Source: an uncultured Cellvibrio sp.
GTDB taxonomy: Bacteria; Pseudomonadota; Gammaproteobacteria; Pseudomonadales; Cellvibrionaceae
Length of the DNA: 5,662 bases
Reading direction: 5' to 3'
Assembly: GCA_946481735.1 (NCBI GenBank)
Contig: CAMLOU010000198.1
Coordinates: 1-5,662, forward strand
The notes beneath the pieces are model-generated. The model was not told the DNA's origin and made no database searches. It saw nothing but the letters and a program-made list of their open reading frames with translations. This document shows, piece after piece, positions 1 through 5,303 of the stretch (positions are counted from its first letter, which is position 1; each line of letters opens with the position of its first letter). Both the position numbers and the translations under genes were made by a program.

Positions 1-1233
1 CAGCGACCGCTGTCGCTGTATTTCCATATTCCGTTTTGCGACACCTTGTGTTTCTACTGCGGGTGCAACAAGGTGGTCACGCACACCAAAAGCCGCGCAG
101 AACCATACTTGCGCCGTGTCGAAAAAGAAATGGCCATGCAGGCGCAGTGGTTTGATACCGGCCGCCCGGTCAAACAATTACATTGGGGCGGCGGTACGCC
201 AACCTTTATCAGCGATGACGAAATGACCTGGTTGATGGCTGCTACCCGGCGGCACTTCAATCTGATGGACGATGACTCGGGTGAATACGCCATTGAGATT
301 CATCCCGGTCGGGTCAGCGCGAGTACCATGAAACATCTGCGCAAATTGGGTTTCAACCGCGTCAGCATGGGCGTGCAGGATTTTGACTTGCGCGTGCAAA
401 AAGCGGTGAACCGCTACAACACCGTGGAAGATGTCAGTGCGCTGGTCAATGCGTTGCGTGCCCAGGCTTATCATTCCATCAGCATGGACCTGATTTACGG
501 TTTACCCCTGCAAACACCACAGAGCTTTTCGACCACGCTGAACAAGGTGATAGAGCTGTCGCCTGACCGGTTATCCTTGTTCAACTACGCCCATTTGCCA
601 CATTTATTCAAAAGCCAGGCGTTGATCAAAGACAGCGAGTTGCCTTCGCCGCAGCAAAAACTCGATATTCTGGCGATGTCGATCGAAACATTGCAAAACG
701 CCGGTTATGTGTACGTGGGCATGGATCACTTTGCCAAACCGGATGACAGCCTGGTCCAGGCGCAGCGGGCAGGGGTGTTACAGCGCAATTTCCAGGGTTA
801 CTCCACCCACGGTGATTGCGATCTCCTGGCCTTTGGTGTGTCATCAATCAGCGCCTTCGGTGGAGTGTACGTGCAGAATGCCAAGCTGGTTGAGCTGTAC
901 CAGCAATTAATTGATGCAGACAAACCGGCCTCGGTGCGCGGCTTCACCTTGAGCGATGAAGATCATCTACGGCAGTTTGTGATCAATCAGTTGATCTGCC
1001 ATTTCTATCTCGATTTTGATCAGGTACAGCAACGCTTTGGTGTCAATCCAGCGGTTCACTTCGCCGCTGAATTAGCGGAGCTTATGCCGATGGTGGAAGA
1101 TGGGCTATTGACCCTGAGCGATAAAGGAATTCAGGTACACAACACGGGACGATTGCTGATCCGGCGTGTGTGTATGGTATTTGATGAATACCTGAACAGC
1201 GGCAGCGGGATTCGTTACTCAAAAGTGATTTAA
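1..1233 (+). CDS. hemN: Oxygen-independent coproporphyrinogen III oxidase (radical SAM), 5' end cut by window edge
   Basis: The frame is open from base 1, giving 410 residues; E. coli HemN is 457, so about 50 N-terminal residues lie outside the window. HemN is a cytoplasmic enzyme that oxidatively decarboxylates two propionates of coproporphyrinogen III to give protoporphyrinogen IX without oxygen. The [4Fe-4S]/SAM motif CDTLCFYCGC (C-x3-C-x2-C-x-C, bases 37-66) follows RPLSLYFHIPF, as in true HemN and unlike HemW. Also visible are HWGGGTPT, the SAM-contacting Glu at 295-297, GFNRVSMGVQDF, MDLIYGLP, FNYAHLPHLF, LPSPQQKLDIL, MDHFAKPDD, RNFQGY and the C-terminal end YSKVI. The segment usually reading E-V-D-P-R is E-I-H-P-G here. 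The gene is convergent with the moa genes. Haem supply for anaerobic cytochromes explains its place beside nitrate-respiration genes. Identity is near certain; full-length integrity cannot be judged. Confidence 0.95.
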   Translation, partial: QRPLSLYFHIPFCDTLCFYCGCNKVVTHTKSRAEPYLRRVEKEMAMQAQWFDTGRPVKQLHWGGGTPTFISDDEMTWLMAATRRHFNLMDDDSGEYAIEIHPGRVSASTMKHLRKLGFNRVSMGVQDFDLRVQKAVNRYNTVEDVSALVNALRAQAYHSISMDLIYGLPLQTPQSFSTTLNKVIELSPDRLSLFNYAHLPHLFKSQALIKDSELPSPQQKLDILAMSIETLQNAGYVYVGMDHFAKPDDSLVQAQRAGVLQRNFQGYSTHGDCDLLAFGVSSISAFGGVYVQNAKLVELYQQLIDADKPASVRGFTLSDEDHLRQFVINQLICHFYLDFDQVQQRFGVNPAVHFAAELAELMPMVEDGLLTLSDKGIQVHNTGRLLIRRVCMVFDEYLNSGSGIRYSKVI

Positions 1234-1240
1234 GGCGAGT

Positions 1241-1386
1241 TCATTCTCCGATCACCGTGGGAAAGTACGCTATTTCATCATCAGGGAAGATGGGCTCCTC
1301 TAATGAAGCATTCCATCCAGACCTAACTGTTCCCGCAAATTCGCAAAGAATAAGATTCTTAACTTGTCTATTCCCGACTTGAGCAC
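1241..1386 (-). pseudogene. moaD: Relic of moaD, the molybdopterin synthase small subunit
   Basis: Seen directly: immediately after moaB, one leftward frame reads KLRILFFANLREQLGLDG (codons from 1365 down to 1312) and stops at TAG 1302-1300. A second frame, from about 1318 to the TGA at 1243-1241, reads GWNASLEEPIF then PDDEIAYFPTVIGE. These match the start (K-V-L-F-F-A-x-x-R-E-L-x-G) and end (D-G-D-E-V-A-F-F-P-P-V-T-G-G) of MoaD, an 81-residue ubiquitin-like sulfur carrier. About 35-40 middle residues are absent and the two halves are out of frame. The terminal Gly-Gly that carries the thiocarboxylate is Gly-Glu. No ATG precedes the first half; a GTG at 1386 overlaps the moaB end, and an ATA at 1371 sits where a start would be expected. 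Deletion, frameshift and loss of the catalytic tail together argue for a dead gene, not a sequencing error. The order moaB-moaD fits known Moco clusters. Confidence 0.8.
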
Positions 1387-1907
1387 ATCGGCTGCTGGAT
1401 TAAATGCGGAACAAAATTACAAGGGCCTTGCCGCGCGTCGAGTTGTTTTTTGAGTATTTGCTCCCATCCTGTGCGACACGCACCGGTAGATCCCGGTAGA
1501 CAACAAACCAGTGTACGATTGGCGAGGCCGGCTATCGCACGGGACTGAATTGTCGAGGTGCCGATTTCCTCCCATGAGAGTTGTCGGAACAGTTCACCAA
1601 AACCTTCAATTCGCTTATCAAATAAAGGTATTACGGCTTCCGGTGTTGAATCTCTTTCAGTAAAACCGGTTCCGCCGGTAATCAATATGACTTGTACTTC
1701 TTCGGCAGCGATCCATTGCGATACCCGTGCACGAATCTGATAAATGTCATCTTTTACCAAGGATCGTTCGACGAGTAAATGCCCTTCGGTTTTCAAGGCG
1801 TCAATCAAATAAGCACCGGAAGTATCATTTTCAAAGTTGCGGGTATCGGAAACCGTGAGTACTGCAACTCCCAAGGGAATGCGTTCATGTGAACGTGAAT
1901 GCGCCAT
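1368..1907 (-). CDS. moaB: Molybdopterin adenylyltransferase-family protein MoaB
   Basis: The protein has 179 residues (E. coli MoaB 170) and is homologous to MogA/Cnx1G, which adenylylate molybdopterin before molybdenum insertion; it is cytoplasmic. Visible marks in order are VAVLTVSDTR (14-23), NDTSG (27-31), ILITGGTG (74-81) with the GGTG ligand-binding loop, ERDSTPEA (84-91), EGFGELFRQLS (101-111), GTSTIQSRA (117-125), LPGST (137-141), ACRTGWE (143-149) and the MoaB-type tail PCNFVPHL (162-169). The tail and overall match are closer to MoaB than to MogA. The ATG at 1907-1905 has a good ribosome binding site, GGAG, five bases upstream. It starts 26 nt after the moaA stop, so co-transcription is likely. 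In many bacteria without MogA, MoaB-type proteins do the adenylylation; whether a mogA exists here is unknown. The last ten residues or so are variable and overlap the moaD relic. Confidence 0.95.
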   Translation of the reverse strand: MAHSRSHERIPLGVAVLTVSDTRNFENDTSGAYLIDALKTEGHLLVERSLVKDDIYQIRARVSQWIAAEEVQVILITGGTGFTERDSTPEAVIPLFDKRIEGFGELFRQLSWEEIGTSTIQSRAIAGLANRTLVCCLPGSTGACRTGWEQILKKQLDARQGPCNFVPHLIQQPMCSSRE

Positions 1908-1933
1908 AAAAACTCCACAAATATAAACCGGGT

Positions 1934-2914
1934 TTAGCCGCCGATCATCGCTAACTGGCGGGTCGATCCTGTATAGCCTTGATGTAAATTATGTGAAACA
2001 GTTTTTTCGCTGACATTATGTTTCAAGTAATTCAATAGTTCCCCGTTATGCCGGTCAGCTTGCAGAAACGAGCGGAGGTTTTGATGATTGTCTGCGAAAA
2101 GACACAGGAACAACTTGCCATCACTGGATACACGCAAGCGATTACAGGTGGTACAGAAATCTTTACTGTAAGGCATGATTAGCCCAATGCCGCCGCGATA
2201 AGCAGGGTGAAAAAATTCCCTTGCGGGCCCTGCGTGTGATGGTCGTTCACGCTCCTGCCAACCGCGTGAAAGGCACCTTTCAACGATACTTGTACCGCTC
2301 AGGTGGTGGCGATCAAAAAACTCACGATTGTCACCCGTCTGCATCAGCTCAATAAAACGAACCGTTAGCGGGCGAGTGCGAACAAACTCAAAAAAATCAT
2401 CCAGGGTGTCATCATTAAACCCTCGCATTAACACACTGTTGACTTTTATGTTTGAAAAACCAAGTTCTTCAGCCAGTGCGAGACCTTTAAGTGTTTTTTG
2501 CAGTTTGTCATGGCCGGTAATCATTTCGAAACGAGCGGCATCCAGGCTATCCACGCTCACATTGATTGCATCCAGGCCAGCCGCTTTCCAGGCTGGCAAA
2601 TCTTGTAACAAACGATAGCCATTCGTGGTAAGGGCAACCTGTTCAATTCCGGGTACAGCTTTGCAGGTGGCAATAATATCGGGCAGGTCTCGACGCAACG
2701 AGGGCTCGCCGCCGGTGATTCGTATCTTGCGTGTTCCAAGCTGTGCGAACGCAGTTACCAAGCGACGGATTTCGGGCAATGTGAGATCCTGTACACGGCG
2801 AGCTGTATCACAATCGGTGCCTTCGGGAAGGCAATAGTTACAACGGAAATTGCAGGCTTCAGTGACAGATAAACGTAAATAAGTGAAACGTCGCGCGTAC
2901 TGGTCAATCAACAT
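1934..2914 (-). CDS. moaA: GTP 3',8-cyclase MoaA (radical SAM)
   Basis: MoaA converts GTP to 3',8-cyclo-7,8-dihydro-GTP, the first step of molybdenum cofactor synthesis; MoaC then makes cPMP. I choose the ATG at 2914 (326 residues, E. coli 329). It puts AAGG about eight bases upstream, whereas the GTG at 2923, three codons earlier, lies on top of that same Shine-Dalgarno sequence. Numbered from this ATG, the N-terminal cluster motif is C21-x3-C25-x2-C28 (ACNFRCNYC), the SAM motif GGEP is at 68-71, and NVSVDSLD follows near 118. The second [4Fe-4S] cluster, next to which GTP binds, is C254-x2-C257-x13-C271 with the NRLRVSS arginines between. The chain ends in the conserved Gly-Gly (MIGG), which the family needs for activity. 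All key residues are present, so the enzyme looks functional. It follows moeA after a 192-nt gap holding a gene relic and a hairpin, and precedes moaB by 26 nt. Confidence 0.97.
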   Translation of the reverse strand: MLIDQYARRFTYLRLSVTEACNFRCNYCLPEGTDCDTARRVQDLTLPEIRRLVTAFAQLGTRKIRITGGEPSLRRDLPDIIATCKAVPGIEQVALTTNGYRLLQDLPAWKAAGLDAINVSVDSLDAARFEMITGHDKLQKTLKGLALAEELGFSNIKVNSVLMRGFNDDTLDDFFEFVRTRPLTVRFIELMQTGDNREFFDRHHLSGTSIVERCLSRGWQERERPSHAGPAREFFHPAYRGGIGLIMPYSKDFCTTCNRLRVSSDGKLFLCLFADNHQNLRSFLQADRHNGELLNYLKHNVSEKTVSHNLHQGYTGSTRQLAMIGG

Positions 2915-3104
2915 AAGTGGCACCTTTCCGTAGCTCTGTGAGAGCTAAATGCAGGAGGTCGCGTTGATGGTAAGGATAACCTTGAAGTAACGGGTTTATT
3001 ATCCATCTCAAGTAGCAGCTGTTGTACCTCGTTGGGGGTATGGCTAAACGTGAGGTATGTGCGTTAAGCAACAACGCGTTTCCGTATGCGACGAAATCAA
3101 TCTC
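2908..3104 (-). pseudogene. Probable C-terminal relic of mobA between moeA and moaA
   Basis: Seen directly: just after the moeA stop, one leftward frame (3104 to 3054) reads EIDFVAYGNALLLNAHT. A second frame (from 3042) reads HTPNEVQQLLLEMDN and stays open to a TGA at 2910-2908 that overlaps the moaA start. The two frames meet at a direct repeat, CATACC, at 3059-3054 and 3042-3037, offset by 17 nt. Removing one 17-nt unit joins them without a break into a D-F-x4-x-A-L-L-L-N-A-H-T-P-N-E-V pattern. This resembles the conserved end of MobA (V-D-F ... A-F-x-N-I-N-T-P-E-E-L), the Mo-molybdopterin guanylyltransferase. The roughly 160 N-terminal residues, with the GGxxxRMG nucleotide-binding loop, are missing. 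The mobA identity is my inference from a short match; that the spacer holds broken coding sequence is better supported than its name. The residues after the stub, down to 2908, I cannot assign. Confidence 0.42.
2931..2947 (-). promoter_or_regulatory. Hairpin next to the moaA ribosome binding site
   Basis: TAGCTCT-GTG-AGAGCTA is a perfect inverted repeat with seven-base arms and a three-base loop. In the leftward transcript it ends one base before the CGGAAAGG stretch that contains the moaA Shine-Dalgarno, about 16 nt before the ATG. It lacks a following U run, so it is not a normal terminator. It could mark an mRNA processing end or affect access to the ribosome binding site. Function is inference. 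Confidence 0.35.
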
Positions 3105-3106
3105 AG

Positions 3107-4354
3107 TTATTGAATAAAACGATCAAAGGGAAGAATGTTAACCGTGTCGTGTTGATTCACCGAGCTGCGCCCCCGTTCCAATACGATATAACAATCCGCA
3201 TTACTGAAAGAGGTCATCACACCTGAGCCTTGTGCTCCCGTGGTATTCACTAAGAGGTTGCCTTCGCTGATGGTCAGTCGACCGCGCTGATAATCCGTGC
3301 GACCAGGTCGTTTTTTTATGATTGATCCGGCGTTCGCCACGAAGGTTGCTGGCGGGGCAACCTGTTCACCAGCCATACGGCGAAGGATGGGGAGTGCGAG
3401 TTGGTGAAGCGTGACCATGGCAGAAACCGGATTTCCCGGCAAACCAAAAAAATAACTCCGCCCTATCTGGCCAAAGGCAAAAGGTTTTCCAGGTTTGATT
3501 GCGACTTTCCAAAAATTTATTTGCCCTAGCTCGCCCAGCACGTCTTTTACATAATCCGCATCGCCGACAGAAACCCCGCCAGTGGATATTACGGCGTCGG
3601 CTTGTTCAGCTGCATCAATAAAAGCGTTGCGAAGGGTGTCGGGCTGATCCGGAATCAATCCCACATCAATGACCTCCACATGCAAACGTTGGAGCAGGGC
3701 AATGATGCTGTAGCGATTGCTGTCGTAAATACTGCCGGAGGGTAAGGCCTCGCCAGGTGGTATGAGTTCATCACCGGTAGAAAGCACGGCGATGCGAAGC
3801 CGCCGAAACACATCGACTTCCGCCATGCCCAATGAAGCGATTAATCCAATATCCAACGGATTCAGGCGTTTTCCTTTCGCTATAACTACATCACCCTCGG
3901 CGATGTCTTCACCGCGTTGACGAATGTTTTCCAGGGAGCGTGGATGTTGGTTCAGCTTGATGAATTGACGATCACCTGCGTTTATAACGTCGACATTTTC
4001 TTGCATGACGACACAATTAGCACCAGCAGGAATGGGAGCGCCAGTCATGATCCGTATGCAGGTTCCCGGTACCACTTCGCCGTCAAACGGATGGCCAGCC
4101 AAGGCGCTTCCGATCAGGCGCAGGCTCTTGGGTAACGCGTGTGTGTCATCAAGATGTATCGCGTACCCGTCCATTGCAGAATTTGCCTGGGCGGGCACGT
4201 TGAACTGCGCGATGAGGTCGTGTGCCAATACTCGATCAAGCGCTTGCATGAGGCCGATTCGCTCAATATGAGTCACCGAGGTCACGCGGGTCTTCATCTG
4301 CGCTAAGGCATCTTCAATGGGTAATAAATGATGCTCGTCGCAACAGCTTTTCAC
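3107..4354 (-). CDS. moeA: Molybdopterin molybdenumtransferase MoeA
   Basis: MoeA inserts molybdate into adenylylated molybdopterin, releasing AMP and giving active Moco; it acts as a cytoplasmic dimer. The product has 415 residues (E. coli 411). In order: substrate motif NSAMDGYA (58-65, Asp62), CIRIMTGAPIPAGA (99-112), VVMQE (115-119), RGEDI (147-151), the MoCF-domain motif STGDEL (192-197, Asp195), YDSNRY (210-215), STGGVSVGDADYVK (257-270, Asp265), KPGKPFAFG (287-295), GLPGNPVSAMVT (304-315), and C-terminal domain IV with RTDYQRG and TTGAQGSG. All expected acidic and lysine residues are present. The start is GTG at 4354, backed by a strong AGGAGGT six bases upstream; the next Met is residue 20, too far in. 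The CCDEHH stretch at residues 4-9 is a Cys/His-rich tip that I believe occurs in other nitrate-linked MoeA copies. It begins 28 nt after narL stops, so the two are probably one transcript. Confidence 0.97.
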   Translation of the reverse strand: MKSCCDEHHLLPIEDALAQMKTRVTSVTHIERIGLMQALDRVLAHDLIAQFNVPAQANSAMDGYAIHLDDTHALPKSLRLIGSALAGHPFDGEVVPGTCIRIMTGAPIPAGANCVVMQENVDVINAGDRQFIKLNQHPRSLENIRQRGEDIAEGDVVIAKGKRLNPLDIGLIASLGMAEVDVFRRLRIAVLSTGDELIPPGEALPSGSIYDSNRYSIIALLQRLHVEVIDVGLIPDQPDTLRNAFIDAAEQADAVISTGGVSVGDADYVKDVLGELGQINFWKVAIKPGKPFAFGQIGRSYFFGLPGNPVSAMVTLHQLALPILRRMAGEQVAPPATFVANAGSIIKKRPGRTDYQRGRLTISEGNLLVNTTGAQGSGVMTSFSNADCYIVLERGRSSVNQHDTVNILPFDRFIQ

Positions 4355-4382
4355 CGGTTTACCTCCTGCTTGTTACGATGGT

Positions 4383-5030
4383 TCACTCGCCAGATTTGTG
4401 GTTGACCATCCATACGGCGGCTTCAACCCGCGAACGAAGGCCCAATTTTTTCAGTAGATGTTTGACGTGGACTTTTACGGTGCCGTCGGAAATGTCCAGT
4501 TCCCGAGCGATCAATTTATTGCTCAGGCCTTTTGCGATCAGCTTGATGATGTCGCGTTCGCGACTGGTGAGGCTTTCTAATGACGCGAGCGGATTTTTTT
4601 GTGGTTTGCGAATAGCGCTGGCCAATACTTGCGTTACGGCTTCGCTCATGACCAGCTTGCCTTGCAAGGCCCGCTGGATGTGTTCAAGTAATTGTTCCGG
4701 TTCCATATCTTTCAATAAGTAGCCGTCCGCGCCACGTCCGATGGCTTCCAGAACATCCTCATCGGCATCCGAGACTGTCAACATGACGATGCGGGAGGTG
4801 ACGCCTTGATCCCGCAAACGACTCAAGGTCTCCAGGCCATTCATGCCTTGCATATTCAGATCCAGCAGAATCAGATCCGGGTCCAGTTCAACGCCCAGTG
4901 TGACGGCGTCCGCTCCGTTACTTGCTTCACCAACCACCTCCAGATCATCTGCCAGGCTGAGCAGTTGTTGTAAGCCTTTGCGCAACAAAGGGTGGTCGTC
5001 GACAAGTAAAACAGTGGAGGTTTGCGTCAT
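4383..5030 (-). CDS. narL: Nitrate/nitrite response regulator NarL
   Basis: The product has 215 residues (E. coli NarL 216). It has an N-terminal receiver domain (about 5-125) and a C-terminal LuxR-type helix-turn-helix (about 150-210). Acidic pocket Asp11/Asp12, phosphoacceptor Asp57 in LILLDLNM, Thr85 and Lys107 (GYLLKDMEPE) are all present. The DNA-binding part reads LTSRERDIIKLIAKGLSNKLIA and then GTVKVHVKHLLKKL, where Lys186, Val187 and Lys190 align with the E. coli base-reading residues, so it should recognise TACYYMT heptamers. When phosphorylated by NarX or NarQ, NarL activates nitrate-respiration genes. The usually conserved proline after LNM is Gln61. Start: ATG at 5030 with GGAG seven bases upstream. 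It heads the run narL-moeA-moaA-moaB and is divergent from the narK-like gene. The cognate sensor gene narX, normally adjacent, is not in the window. Confidence 0.95.
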   Translation of the reverse strand: MTQTSTVLLVDDHPLLRKGLQQLLSLADDLEVVGEASNGADAVTLGVELDPDLILLDLNMQGMNGLETLSRLRDQGVTSRIVMLTVSDADEDVLEAIGRGADGYLLKDMEPEQLLEHIQRALQGKLVMSEAVTQVLASAIRKPQKNPLASLESLTSRERDIIKLIAKGLSNKLIARELDISDGTVKVHVKHLLKKLGLRSRVEAAVWMVNHKSGE

Positions 5031-5146
5031 GGTTAGTCTCCGGTGGAAAAAGAAAAAATCCCTTGCGCTTCATTGTGATGGCAGGGAAGGAGGCTTGGCA
5101 AGGGCGAAAGTGGCTGGACAAATCGATGATATCTCCAAAAAGTTTT

Positions 5147-5182
5147 TACTCCACCTGGCATTACCCCGAAATAGGTACTACT
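5147..5182. promoter_or_regulatory. Cluster of NarL-heptamer-like sites between narL and narK
   Basis: Within 36 nt lie four matches to the NarL heptamer TACYYMT. These are TACTCCA (5147-5153, six of seven), TACCCCG (5162-5168, six of seven), TACCTAT on the minus strand (5177-5171, seven of seven) and TACTACT (5176-5182, six of seven). They sit about 120-160 nt before the narK start and 117-152 nt before the narL start, a sensible place for a regulator acting on either gene. None forms the classic 7-2-7 head-to-head pair, and the last two overlap by two bases. Function is inference from the gene next door. Confidence 0.35.
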
Positions 5183-5222
5183 AAAAAAATAGCAAGCGAC
5201 GTTGGTTAACCCTTAAGAGCAA

Positions 5223-5251
5223 TTGAGCCTTCTCCGCAGAGCTTGCATAGT
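5223..5251 (+). promoter_or_regulatory. Weak candidate sigma-70 promoter for the narK-like gene
   Basis: TTGAGC (5223-5228) and CATAGT (5246-5251) are 17 nt apart, each matching four of six consensus bases, about 50 nt before the proposed narK start. An activated promoter would be expected to be weak like this. I see no FNR/Anr box (TTGAT-N4-ATCAA) next to it. The rest of the 5031-5303 region is non-coding, with A/T-rich patches and a seven-base inverted repeat (CCCTTGC at 5060, GCAAGGG at 5098) in the narL leader. Confidence 0.2.
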
Positions 5252-5303
5252 GATATGTGCTGAATCTCTTCCTCCTTATCCCCAACGGTGAGACCCATCT
5301 GCG

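Noticed and set aside
1346..1360. AAGAAT-AAG-ATTCTT inverted repeat as a terminator for hemN or moaB
   Set aside because: The stem is short and A/T-rich, without a U run, and it lies within the moaD-derived coding remnant, so chance is the simpler explanation.
2921..2923. GTG 2923 as the moaA start
   Set aside because: It would overlap its own Shine-Dalgarno. The ATG three codons downstream has correct spacing and gives a more typical N-terminus.
2904..3074. A 56-codon leftward frame from TTG 3074, ending YPYHQRDLLHLALTELRKG and overlapping the moaA start
   Set aside because: It looks protein-like near its end and overlaps moaA as coupled genes do. But it lacks an ATG, crosses the CATACC frame switch, and I recognise no family. 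It is treated as part of the relic region.
3102..4354. A MoeA-MobA fusion protein
   Set aside because: moeA ends in its own TAA with a normal C-terminal domain IV, and the MobA-like stub is in a different frame and lacks the catalytic N-terminal part.
5060..5104. CCCTTGC ... GCAAGGG inverted repeat in the narL leader as an operator or attenuator
   Set aside because: The arms are seven bases but the loop is 31 nt, with no further pairing or terminator features seen.
5031..5303. FNR/Anr box expected before nitrate-respiration genes
   Set aside because: Scanning both strands by eye I found no convincing TTGAT-N4-ATCAA match, so none is claimed. Anaerobic control may act elsewhere.
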